From positions 1 through 64,000 of the forward strand of contig JAKIZM010000010.1 of NCBI GenBank assembly GCA_022708025.1: a stretch of DNA of 64,000 bases, in the 5' to 3' direction. Source of the stretch: Bacteroidota bacterium (GTDB lineage Bacteria > Bacteroidota > Ignavibacteria > Ignavibacteriales > Ignavibacteriaceae). The notes under the pieces were generated by a model, which was given only the letters and a program-made list of their open reading frames with translations, made no database searches and was not told the origin of the DNA. The position numbers were made by a program, and so were the translations under genes. Positions 53,372-61,535 of this stretch are shown here, piece after piece; position 1 is the first letter of the stretch, and each line of letters starts with the position of its first letter.

Positions 53372-55024
53372 TTATTTCTGATAAATAATTTTCCCATCGA
53401 AAACAGTCATTATAACTTCTGCATCTTTAATCTTAACAGGCTCTATCGTAAGTAAATCATCACTCAGAACGATCAGATCAGCAAGTTTTCCAACTTCAAT
53501 ACTGCCTTTGATGTTTTCCTCAAATGATGCATAAGCAGAGTTTAATGTATAACATTTTATTGCATCTTCAACTGAGATTTTTTGTTCAGGAATCCATCCA
53601 TCAGGATTTTTATCATCAAGGGTTCTTCTTGTTACTGCGGCATAAATTCCAAGCAATGGATTTAATGGCGCCACATACCAATCAGTTCCAAAACATAATT
53701 TTACACCTGCATCAAGAAATGATTTAAACGGATACGAATATTCAAGTCTTTCTTTTCCGATTCTTTTTTCAGCCCAAACTCCGTCATCAATGCAATGATA
53801 AGGCTGCACAGATGCAATAACTCCGAGCTCAGCAAATCTGTTTATATCTTCTTTTCTTAAATGTTGTGCATGCTCAATTCTGAATCTTCTATCCCATTTG
53901 GGATTTTCTTTGATTATTTTTTCGTAAAGATCAAGCATATATGCATTGGCTTTATCGCCTATAGCATGAACACAGATTTGTAAACCGTTTTTATCAGCAT
54001 CTAAACACCACTTTTCCATACTGCCATCGTTTATAACATCCATTGCCAGACCTGATGTTGTTGTGTCCTGAACATATCTGTCAAAAAACCAGGCAGTGCT
54101 TGAACCGAGTGAACCATCAGCAAAACCTTTTAATGATCCCATTTTTATTAATTCATCTCCATATCCTGCTTTAATATTTCTTTCAACAAGATATTTATAA
54201 TCGGCGATAGGCCAGCGTGCAAAAATTCTGCAGGTTAATATGCCTTCTTTTTTGGCGCGCTCAAAAACTGTTAATGCATCAAGATAACTTATATCCTGAA
54301 CACTTGTCAGTCCCAGGCGTTTTGCTTCATTGAGTGCCGCTAAAAGTGATTCATAATTTTCCTGTTCTGTATGATCAGGAATTTTAACATATACGAGATC
54401 CATCGCATTATCTTTTAATACTCCGGTTGGTTCACCTGTTTTTGGATCTTTAACAATAAGTCCGCCGTCAGGACTTTTAGTTTCTTTTGTTATTCCTGCA
54501 AGATTTAGTGCAAACGAATTTGCAACTCCCATATGTCCGTCAAGTCTTTCAACAAAAACCGGCTGATCAGAAACTACTTCATCGATCATTTCTTTTGTGG
54601 GCAGGTCTTTTACTTCCCATTTTTCGTGATCCCAATATCCGCCTGTTATCCATTTACCGGGATATTTTTTTGCATAATCTTTTAATATTTGTTTGAACTC
54701 AGAAGTTGAAGTTGCAGGTCTGAGATCGATACCAAGCAAATAAAATCCGCCGGTTAAAAAATGAACGTGATTATCATTAAATCCCGGAAGCATTAACTTG
54801 CCGTCTAAGTTAATTACCTGAGTGTTTTTATCTATAAATTTTTTAGCATCTTCATCTGAGCCGACAAAAATAATTTTATTATTTTCTACTACAACAGATT
54901 GTGCAAACGGCTGGTTTTCGTTTACCGTGTAAACCTTACCGTTAATAAAAGCTGTTCTATTATTTTGTGCCTTCATAGCAAAAAGTCCTGATAATATTAA
55001 AAAAATAGTTATGAAGTTTTTCAT
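53372..55024 (-). CDS. Secreted YtcJ-type amidohydrolase
   Basis: A 550-aa metal-dependent amidohydrolase with a signal peptide (1-19, FAMKAQ). Metal-binding motifs: NDNHVHFLTGG (H-x-H), a later GFADGSLGSSTAW, ICVHAIGDKAN, RIEHAQHLRK and CFGTDWYVAP with the catalytic Asp. The closing strand is ADLIVLSDDLL...EVIMTVFDGKIIY. YtcJ-like proteins hydrolyse amides or formamides; the natural substrate is not known. Export suggests a periplasmic catabolic role. Confidence 0.92.
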   Translation of the reverse strand: MKNFITIFLILSGLFAMKAQNNRTAFINGKVYTVNENQPFAQSVVVENNKIIFVGSDEDAKKFIDKNTQVINLDGKLMLPGFNDNHVHFLTGGFYLLGIDLRPATSTSEFKQILKDYAKKYPGKWITGGYWDHEKWEVKDLPTKEMIDEVVSDQPVFVERLDGHMGVANSFALNLAGITKETKSPDGGLIVKDPKTGEPTGVLKDNAMDLVYVKIPDHTEQENYESLLAALNEAKRLGLTSVQDISYLDALTVFERAKKEGILTCRIFARWPIADYKYLVERNIKAGYGDELIKMGSLKGFADGSLGSSTAWFFDRYVQDTTTSGLAMDVINDGSMEKWCLDADKNGLQICVHAIGDKANAYMLDLYEKIIKENPKWDRRFRIEHAQHLRKEDINRFAELGVIASVQPYHCIDDGVWAEKRIGKERLEYSYPFKSFLDAGVKLCFGTDWYVAPLNPLLGIYAAVTRRTLDDKNPDGWIPEQKISVEDAIKCYTLNSAYASFEENIKGSIEVGKLADLIVLSDDLLTIEPVKIKDAEVIMTVFDGKIIYQK

Positions 55025-55075
55025 AAATTGCCTCTGGTTTTACATAGGTAAAAATATTTTCTTGTATTAAAAATA

Positions 55076-55112
55076 AAAAGGAATTAAACCAATTGCTGAT
55101 TAAATTCCTTTT
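55076..55112 (-). terminator. Rho-independent terminator (leftward)
   Basis: Arms AAAAGGAATTAA and TTAAATTCCTTTT pair with one bulge around a 12-nt loop; read leftward the stem is followed by TATTTTTAAT. It is downstream of the 510-aa propeller gene. Confidence 0.75.
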
Positions 55113-55162
55113 AAAAAATATTGTTTAAGTGAGTGTGAAATTGTAAAAATATTTTAATGTAG

Positions 55163-55184
55163 TGACCGAACTCCGGTTCGGTCA
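55163..55184. repeat. Palindrome TGACCGAAC...GTTCGGTCA
   Basis: Perfect 9-bp arms with a 4-nt centre between two terminator-like hairpins; another small intergenic GTCA-type palindrome. Confidence 0.6.
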
Positions 55185-55227
55185 GAACGAGTAAAATTAT
55201 TTTTAGATGAAGTTTAATAAACAACAA

Positions 55228-55252
55228 ACCCAATTCGTTTTAGGAATTGGGT
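55228..55252 (-). terminator. Hairpin after the secreted propeller gene
   Basis: Perfect stem ACCCAATTC / GAATTGGGT, 7-nt loop, 16 bp after the stop. Read leftward it is followed by TTGTTGTTTATT, a moderate T tail. Confidence 0.65.
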
Positions 55253-55267
55253 CTGAAAAGATAAATA

Positions 55268-56800
55268 TTACTTTAGCAGTAACATCTTTTTAGTAGAAAT
55301 GTACTCTGCGGATTCTAATTTATATATGTAAACACCGCTTACCAGTGCGCTCGCATTAAAGTTTACTTCATATCTGCCTGTAGGTTTTTCTTCATTAACA
55401 AGAGTAGCAATTTCATTACCGAGTATATCATAAATCTTTAATGAAACAAATCCATCTTTTGGCATCTCAAATTTTATAGTTGTATTCGGGTTAAACGGAT
55501 TTGGATAATTCTGTTCTAAAGAATATTTTTCCGGCAGAACAGATTCAACTTCAACGGATGAGGAATATTGATATGAACCATCAAAATCAATTTGTTTTAG
55601 TCTGTAATAGGTTTTATATGAATAAGTTTCTGAAATGGTAAATGAATAACTTTTTGACTCAGTTGTTGTTCCATAACCGGGTACGAATCCTATTTTAATA
55701 AAATCAATGTTGTTGGTACTGGCTTCAATCTCAAATCCCGAATTGTTTAACTCAGTTGCAGTTGTCCAGTTTAGTAAAATACTTTTATCTTGTAGTTCAG
55801 CACTGAATGCAGTTAACTCAACCGGAATAAAAAATGGTGAATCCAATTTATAAAATCCATTTCCCTGAGCAGCAAAAACATTCATCGAATCAACAATAAA
55901 ATACTGATAATTTGTTGAAGGAATTGAAACAGTTTGCCAGGTAGCTCCACCGTTTTTTGTTTTCCAGGTAGTGCCGCAGGAGTAACAACCGGCAAAAACT
56001 TCATTACCATCCAAAGGATTGATATGAACGCCCCACATATTTTGTCCTGTAAATCCTGTCATAAGTGACCAGGTTGAACCATAATCAGTGGATTTTAACA
56101 AACCTCCTCCACCGCCCCATTTTGTTGCGTAGGCAATTCCCGGATGTGTATAATCAACAGCTATGGTTGGAATTTCTCCGGAAGTGCTGTAGGTTTGAGT
56201 CCAGGTTAAACCATAATTTGTACTCTTGAAAATACCTGTTCCGTTATCCCCGACAAGAATAATTGAAGTGTCCGGAAAAACTTCTATATCACAAGGTGCG
56301 CTGTTTGTGCCAAATGAAGCTGAAATAGTCGTCCAGGTTGAACCAAAATCAGTTGAGCGCATAAAATTATTTCCATTCATCGTATAAAAAGTATCCGGAT
56401 GTGTCGGATCCTGTGTAATTGGAATTCCGAAATATGAAAAAGATAAACCATCGGCAGTAATTGTCCAGGTTGCTCCGGCATCTGTTGTTTTAACAATCTT
56501 ATCTGTTGATGCTTCAATTCCGACAAGTATTACATTCGGGTTGTCATCATCAATAATCACACACTTGATTTCGGTTGCTGAGGGAATATTTACACCAATC
56601 TGAGCAAAAGTTTCACCACGGTCTGTACTTTTAAATATCTTATTCAAAGAGCCGTAATAAACATTATTGTGATTATACTTTTCAACATCAATTGGTCCTC
56701 CTAAACTGGAGCCGGATTTTTTTAGCTGCCAGACGTAATTCTGTGAGAAACCGAATGGTAGAATAAATATTACCAATATTAGAGTAATGAGTTTTTTCAT
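55268..56800 (-). CDS. Secreted sialidase/VPS10-like beta-propeller protein with T9SS sorting domain
   Basis: A 510-aa protein: signal peptide (1-19, LPFGFSQ), then about seven repeats with S-T-D-x-G-x-T-W or K-T-x-D-A-G-A-T-W motifs (KTTDAGATWTI, RSTDFGSTWTT, KSTNYGLTWTQ, KTKNGGATWQT), giving one propeller. A PVELTAFSAELQD beta domain and a type IX sorting domain with NYPNPFNP and TKKMLLLK follow. Similar build to the 15113 gene but a different sorting-domain subtype. Surface-binding or structural role is likely; no sialidase active-site residues were identified. Confidence 0.88.
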   Translation of the reverse strand: MKKLITLILVIFILPFGFSQNYVWQLKKSGSSLGGPIDVEKYNHNNVYYGSLNKIFKSTDRGETFAQIGVNIPSATEIKCVIIDDDNPNVILVGIEASTDKIVKTTDAGATWTITADGLSFSYFGIPITQDPTHPDTFYTMNGNNFMRSTDFGSTWTTISASFGTNSAPCDIEVFPDTSIILVGDNGTGIFKSTNYGLTWTQTYSTSGEIPTIAVDYTHPGIAYATKWGGGGGLLKSTDYGSTWSLMTGFTGQNMWGVHINPLDGNEVFAGCYSCGTTWKTKNGGATWQTVSIPSTNYQYFIVDSMNVFAAQGNGFYKLDSPFFIPVELTAFSAELQDKSILLNWTTATELNNSGFEIEASTNNIDFIKIGFVPGYGTTTESKSYSFTISETYSYKTYYRLKQIDFDGSYQYSSSVEVESVLPEKYSLEQNYPNPFNPNTTIKFEMPKDGFVSLKIYDILGNEIATLVNEEKPTGRYEVNFNASALVSGVYIYKLESAEYISTKKMLLLK

Positions 56801-56994
56801 TCATTTACCTCGGGTTTTTAGATTATTAAATGGATTAGCTTTCTTAAAATAAAAATATGATGCTAAATAACAAATAATTCAGCCGGTTTATTTTTTTAAT
56901 TCAGTAATCTGTATCAGAGCAATTTACTAATTATTAGCTTACATAAAATAAAATTTTTAAGTTCGAAGTATCAATTTAAAAACTTAGGTAAAGC

Positions 56995-57720
56995 ATGAAT
57001 TTAGACGTATTAGTATTCGCAGCCCATCCGGATGATGCTGAGCTTGCAATGGGTGGAACTATTGCTAGTCTTACCAAAAACAATATTAAAGTTGGCATAA
57101 TTGATATTACTAAAGGTGAACTTGGAACAAGGGGAACAGCGGAAACCAGACAAAGGGAAGCATTTAATGCAGCACTTGTGTTAAAAATTACCGTCAGGCA
57201 AAATCTCGGAATTCCGGACGGCTCCATTGAAAACAACAAAGAAAATCTGATGAAGGTAATTTGTACTATTAGAAAATATAAACCACGAATTGTTTTTGCT
57301 CCTTATTTTAACGATCGTCATCCCGATCATATTGATGCAAGTAATCTGGTTAAGAGAGCAATGTTTTCTACTGGCCTGGCAAAAATTAAAACATTTGACA
57401 AGAAAATTCCGCAAAACCATTACAGACCTGAAAAATTATTTTACTATATGCAGACCTACACTTTTGAGCCTTCGTTTGTTTATGATATTTCTGACACATT
57501 TGATACGAAAATGAAAGCAATTGAATGCTATTCAACTCAGTTTCATAATCCAAGAAGCCTGGAACCGGAGACTTTTATTAGTAAGCCTGAGTTTTTGAGA
57601 TATATCAGATCAAGAGCAGAGTTTTATGGTTTTGCGATTGGGAAAAATTATGCAGAGCCGTTTTTCTGTGAAGAGAAAATAGAACTCGATCTTGCCAGTT
57701 TATTTAAAACAGATAAATAA
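56995..57720 (+). CDS. bshB1: Bacillithiol biosynthesis deacetylase BshB1
   Basis: A 241-aa zinc-dependent LmbE-type deacetylase that converts GlcNAc-malate to GlcN-malate in bacillithiol synthesis. Zinc ligands are in AAHPDDAELAMGGT (H-P-D-D) and NDRHPDHIDA. The BshB1 features GELGTRGTAETRQREA and RNLGIPDGSI-like NLGIPDGSI are present. bshA and bshC are not in the window. It suggests bacillithiol is the low-molecular-weight thiol. PckA follows 44 bp later. Confidence 0.95.
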   Translation: MNLDVLVFAAHPDDAELAMGGTIASLTKNNIKVGIIDITKGELGTRGTAETRQREAFNAALVLKITVRQNLGIPDGSIENNKENLMKVICTIRKYKPRIVFAPYFNDRHPDHIDASNLVKRAMFSTGLAKIKTFDKKIPQNHYRPEKLFYYMQTYTFEPSFVYDISDTFDTKMKAIECYSTQFHNPRSLEPETFISKPEFLRYIRSRAEFYGFAIGKNYAEPFFCEEKIELDLASLFKTDK

Positions 57721-57764
57721 GATTTAATAGTTAAAGATTAGATTAAATAGTTAGAGGAAAATCT

Positions 57765-59366
57765 ATGATTAAAAAAGTTAAATTGATGGAGGAACTTAAT
57801 TCTCTTGGAATTAAAAATACCAGGGAGGTTTTTTATAATTACGGAACGCCGGCACTTTATGAACAGGTGATTAGAAGACGCGAAGGATTATTAGCTCATT
57901 TGGGACCGTTGGTAGTAAGAACAGGTTATCATACAGGCAGAAGTCCTAATGATAAATTTATTGTTCGTGAACCTGAAAATGAAAAAAATATCTGGTGGGG
58001 GAAAATAAACAAAGGTATGTCTCCCGAGTGTGCTGAAAGAATTTATTTTAAAATGATGGCTTATATTCAGGGCAAGGATTTATATGTTGAAGATTGTTAT
58101 GCAAGTGCTGAACCAAAGTATAAAATTGGTTTAAGAGTAATTTCAGAAAATGCATGGCATACATTATTTACAAGAAATATGTTCAGAAGATATAAAACAC
58201 CGGAAGAGCTGGCTGAACATAAAACAGATTTTACAATTATTCATATGCCTAACTTTAATGCGGATAGAGATGTTGATTGTACAAATTCTGAAGCGTTTAT
58301 TCTGCTTAATTTTCAAAAAAGATTGGTACTCATTGGCGGTACAAGCTATGCAGGGGAGATTAAGAAATCAGTTTTTACAATTATGAATTATCTGATGCCG
58401 TTACGCGGCGTAATGTCGATGCACTGTTCTGCAAATGTCGGTAAAGATAACGATGTTGCATTATTCTTTGGATTGAGCGGAACAGGAAAAACAACTTTAT
58501 CTTCTGATCCGAACAGAAAATTAATTGGAGATGACGAACACGGCTGGGGAGATGAAGGAGTTTTTAATTATGAAGGCGGATGTTATGCAAAGGTGATAAA
58601 ACTTTCCGAAGAAGCTGAACCGGAGATATATGAATGCACCAGGAAATTCGGTACAATTCTGGAAAATGTTCAGATAGATTCTCAGACCCGCAGATTGGAT
58701 CTTGATGATGATTCCTTTACAGAAAATACACGTGCTGCTTATCCGCTTTCTCATCTTTTAAATATTGTTGAAGATGGAAAAGCAGGACATCCTAAAAATA
58801 TTGTTATGTTAACAGCAGATGCATTTGGTGTAATGCCTCCGATTTCAAAACTCACAACAGAACAGGCGATGTATCATTTTATCTCCGGTTACACTGCAAA
58901 AGTTGCAGGAACTGAAAAAGGAGTTACAGAACCTAAAGCTACATTCAGTACCTGTTTTGGAGCACCGTTTATGGCTCTTCATCCGAGTGTTTATGCAAAA
59001 TTACTTGGCGAAAAGATCATCAAACATAAAGTTAATTGCTGGCTTGTAAATACCGGCTGGACTGGCGGACCACACGGCGTTGGTACAAGAATGAAAATAA
59101 AATATACCCGTGCAATGCTTACCGCCGCATTAGAAGGTAAGCTTGATAAGGTGGAATATGTTAAAGATCCGTTCTTTAATTTAATGGTTCCGCAAAGCTG
59201 TCCCAATGTACCAGCAGAAATCCTTAATCCAAAAAATACCTGGACTGATAAAAAAGCTTATGATGATCAGGCAAAGAAATTGGCAAATATGTTTGTTGAA
59301 AATTTTAAGGAATATGCTGAAGGAACATCTGAAGAGATAAGAAACGCCGGACCGAATAAGTTTTAA
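57765..59366 (+). CDS. pckA: Phosphoenolpyruvate carboxykinase (ATP)
   Basis: A 533-aa enzyme converting oxaloacetate and ATP to PEP, CO2 and ADP, the entry to gluconeogenesis. Motifs: VVRTGYHTGRSPNDKFIV near the N-terminus, MHCSANVGKDNDVALFFG, the kinase loop GLSGTGKTTLSSDPNR, GDDEHGWGDEGVFNYEGGCY-like Mn site, and TGWTGGPHGVGTRM. The ATP-dependent type is indicated by length and the GLSGTGKTTLS loop. Confidence 0.97.
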   Translation: MIKKVKLMEELNSLGIKNTREVFYNYGTPALYEQVIRRREGLLAHLGPLVVRTGYHTGRSPNDKFIVREPENEKNIWWGKINKGMSPECAERIYFKMMAYIQGKDLYVEDCYASAEPKYKIGLRVISENAWHTLFTRNMFRRYKTPEELAEHKTDFTIIHMPNFNADRDVDCTNSEAFILLNFQKRLVLIGGTSYAGEIKKSVFTIMNYLMPLRGVMSMHCSANVGKDNDVALFFGLSGTGKTTLSSDPNRKLIGDDEHGWGDEGVFNYEGGCYAKVIKLSEEAEPEIYECTRKFGTILENVQIDSQTRRLDLDDDSFTENTRAAYPLSHLLNIVEDGKAGHPKNIVMLTADAFGVMPPISKLTTEQAMYHFISGYTAKVAGTEKGVTEPKATFSTCFGAPFMALHPSVYAKLLGEKIIKHKVNCWLVNTGWTGGPHGVGTRMKIKYTRAMLTAALEGKLDKVEYVKDPFFNLMVPQSCPNVPAEILNPKNTWTDKKAYDDQAKKLANMFVENFKEYAEGTSEEIRNAGPNKF

Positions 59367-59379
59367 TTATTTTATTCTC

Positions 59380-59540
59380 TGTCATACCGAGCGAAGTCGA
59401 GGTATGATTTTCTCACAAAAGATTTGATTGTCTCGTTTCGACAAACTCAAGGTGGCAACTGCTTATTAAGCTGAACTCGTTGAATCCTGAAAGTAATTAT
59501 TGTCACTCTTCGATCCGCCTCCGGCGGACTCAGAGTGACA
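59380..59540. repeat. GTCA...GAGCGAAGTCGA...TGAC palindromic repeats after pckA
   Basis: A copy at 59380-59408 has the same 28 bases as the one at 52681. A degraded copy lies at 59431-59458 (GTCTCGTTTCGACAAACTCA) and a third at 59501-59539 with the TCCGCCTCCGGCGGA core. The gap 59367-59644 otherwise holds no credible gene. Confidence 0.85.
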
Positions 59541-59644
59541 GAGAGAATTATCATTGTTTCTTTCAAGGCAGGTGCTTTAAAATCTGCAAATATTGGTTGC
59601 TTGATTTCGTTTTTTCTCAGGAGGATTCAAGAGGACAATTGGGT

Positions 59645-61480
59645 TTAATTACTATCTTCTATAAAGCTGATCGTTCCGTTAAAATCAGTAACAACAATTT
59701 TTTTATTGCTGATTGCAGTTATTGTATTAACAAACACATTTGAAACTTTATACTGCCAATTAATCTTTCCTGTTTGTGGATTCAATGAATAAATCATTCC
59801 ATTTTTTGTTGCATAAAAAATCACTCCGTCCTTTTCTACAATTTGTGCTGAACTGATATCATAACCAAATTTGCAATCAGCTATCCAATTCGGTTCTTTT
59901 AAACTTCCAACAGCGGGAATAGAAATGATTGAATCGTTAAATGTCCGGACATAAATAGATTTTTTATCTTCAGAAATTCCAATTGTTTCTCTAACCTGAT
60001 ATTTACCTGTTCGCCATAAATTCTTTCCCGAAGAAATATCAATAGCTGTTAATTGTCTGTCTGGTGCAACGATAAATACCATATCATCGGAAACAACAGC
60101 CTGGCAAACAGCAGGTGAATATAATTTTCCCTTTCTTCCGCCATTCCATTTCCAGATTAATTTTCCATCTTCAGCATTAAGACAATAAAAACTTTCATCC
60201 CACGCTCCGAATAAAATTTTATAATCGTAAAAAGTTGGTTTGGTTTCTACAAATCCATTAAGAGTTGTAAGCTGCCAAATAATATTTCCGGTTTTAAGAT
60301 CCAAAGCTCTGAAAGCTTTATCGCTGCCGCCAATGTAAACAATGTTATCAACGATTGTCGGACTGCCTAAAACTGCAGCGTTTGTTTTAAGCTTCCAGTT
60401 CAATTTTCCATCGTTTGTATTTAAGCAATAAATATTGCTGTCAACACTTCCAAACACAATAAAGCTATCCTTGATTGCGGGTGTTGAATAGATTGCATTA
60501 TCAGTTTTATATGTCCATTGGATTTTTCCGTTATCAATATTAATTGAATAAAGCTTTCCTGAAACATCACCTATGTAAACAGATTTATCTTTTACTGATG
60601 CCGAAGAACCAATTGTAAATCCGGTATTGATAGTCCATTTTGGTTTTATCTCCGGATAAACAGAATTAATAGAATAATCTGGTCTTGGTGAGTTTGGTAA
60701 AGTTGTATTAAAATCTCTTTGCTTAAGAGCTAAATTGTGCCAGAGTCTTTTTCCATTGCCGGGAGTTACTTCATAAAAGGACATCGAATCGTTTTTTACT
60801 TCAACAAAATTGTAACCGCCGACTTCTTTATTTCCTCTTAAATTTGTTCTGCACATTACACCCGGGATAGATTCAAAATTAAAAACTCCGTTTTTATGAC
60901 CGTGTCCGCATAAAACAACCTGAGTATTAATATTTTTCAAACGGTCAGTCATTTCATACCAATTAGAGATTCCCTCATCAAGCGGATAATGTGTTACAAA
61001 GATTACTGGTATATTTGGATCTACGATACTTGTAATTAATGAATCAAACCATCTTAAATCCTGAGGTGAAAAATGACCATCTGCCATTCGCATTAAAGGA
61101 CCTTGATATAATCCGATGAACATAAATTTATCGTATTCAAATACAAATCTTTCTTTACCCCATAATTTTATAAAATCAGTACAGCCTGATTCAGACCATT
61201 TTGCTTCGTGATTACCCGGAATAATATAATATGGTTTGTTCAGCTTATCGAGAATATTTTTGGCTTTTGTCAAATCTGATAAAGCTCCATCAGAAGTTAT
61301 GTCACCGGAAATTATAGTGAACTCAATATTGCCTGAAGAGTTAATATCATTTACTGATCTCCTCAGATCTTCTTCAGAAGTTGGATCTCCAACGTGTATA
61401 TCAGATAACCAGGCAAAATTAAAATTCTGACTAAAAACCTGGGTGCAGAAAAACAGAATAAGTATAAAGAATTTTTTCAT
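59645..61480 (-). CDS. Secreted metallophosphoesterase with PQQ-type beta-propeller
   Basis: A 611-aa protein: signal peptide (1-17, TQVFSQ), then a calcineurin-like phosphoesterase domain (about 20-235) with AWLSDIHVGDP, ISGDITSDG, IPGNHEAKW, VTHYPLDEG and CGHGHKNG, all the metal-binding motifs. From about 290 come seven to eight PQQ/pyrrolo-quinoline-like repeats (LYSINIDNGKIQWTYKTDN and similar, alternating W). It ends without a sorting domain, so it may stay in the periplasm. The propeller might bind a partner rather than PQQ. Substrate unknown. Confidence 0.92.
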   Translation of the reverse strand: MKKFFILILFFCTQVFSQNFNFAWLSDIHVGDPTSEEDLRRSVNDINSSGNIEFTIISGDITSDGALSDLTKAKNILDKLNKPYYIIPGNHEAKWSESGCTDFIKLWGKERFVFEYDKFMFIGLYQGPLMRMADGHFSPQDLRWFDSLITSIVDPNIPVIFVTHYPLDEGISNWYEMTDRLKNINTQVVLCGHGHKNGVFNFESIPGVMCRTNLRGNKEVGGYNFVEVKNDSMSFYEVTPGNGKRLWHNLALKQRDFNTTLPNSPRPDYSINSVYPEIKPKWTINTGFTIGSSASVKDKSVYIGDVSGKLYSINIDNGKIQWTYKTDNAIYSTPAIKDSFIVFGSVDSNIYCLNTNDGKLNWKLKTNAAVLGSPTIVDNIVYIGGSDKAFRALDLKTGNIIWQLTTLNGFVETKPTFYDYKILFGAWDESFYCLNAEDGKLIWKWNGGRKGKLYSPAVCQAVVSDDMVFIVAPDRQLTAIDISSGKNLWRTGKYQVRETIGISEDKKSIYVRTFNDSIISIPAVGSLKEPNWIADCKFGYDISSAQIVEKDGVIFYATKNGMIYSLNPQTGKINWQYKVSNVFVNTITAISNKKIVVTDFNGTISFIEDSN

Positions 61481-61505
61481 TTAACAGATACCTTTTTAAA
61501 ATAAA

Positions 61506-61533
61506 AAACCCTTCACAAAGGAAGGGTTTATTT
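61506..61533 (-). terminator. Rho-independent terminator of the amidase gene
   Basis: Perfect stem AAACCCTTC / GAAGGGTTT with a 6-nt loop. Read leftward the T tail is TTTTTAT. It sits just after the amidase stop and 25 bp before the phosphoesterase start. Confidence 0.9.
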
Positions 61534-61535
61534 TT

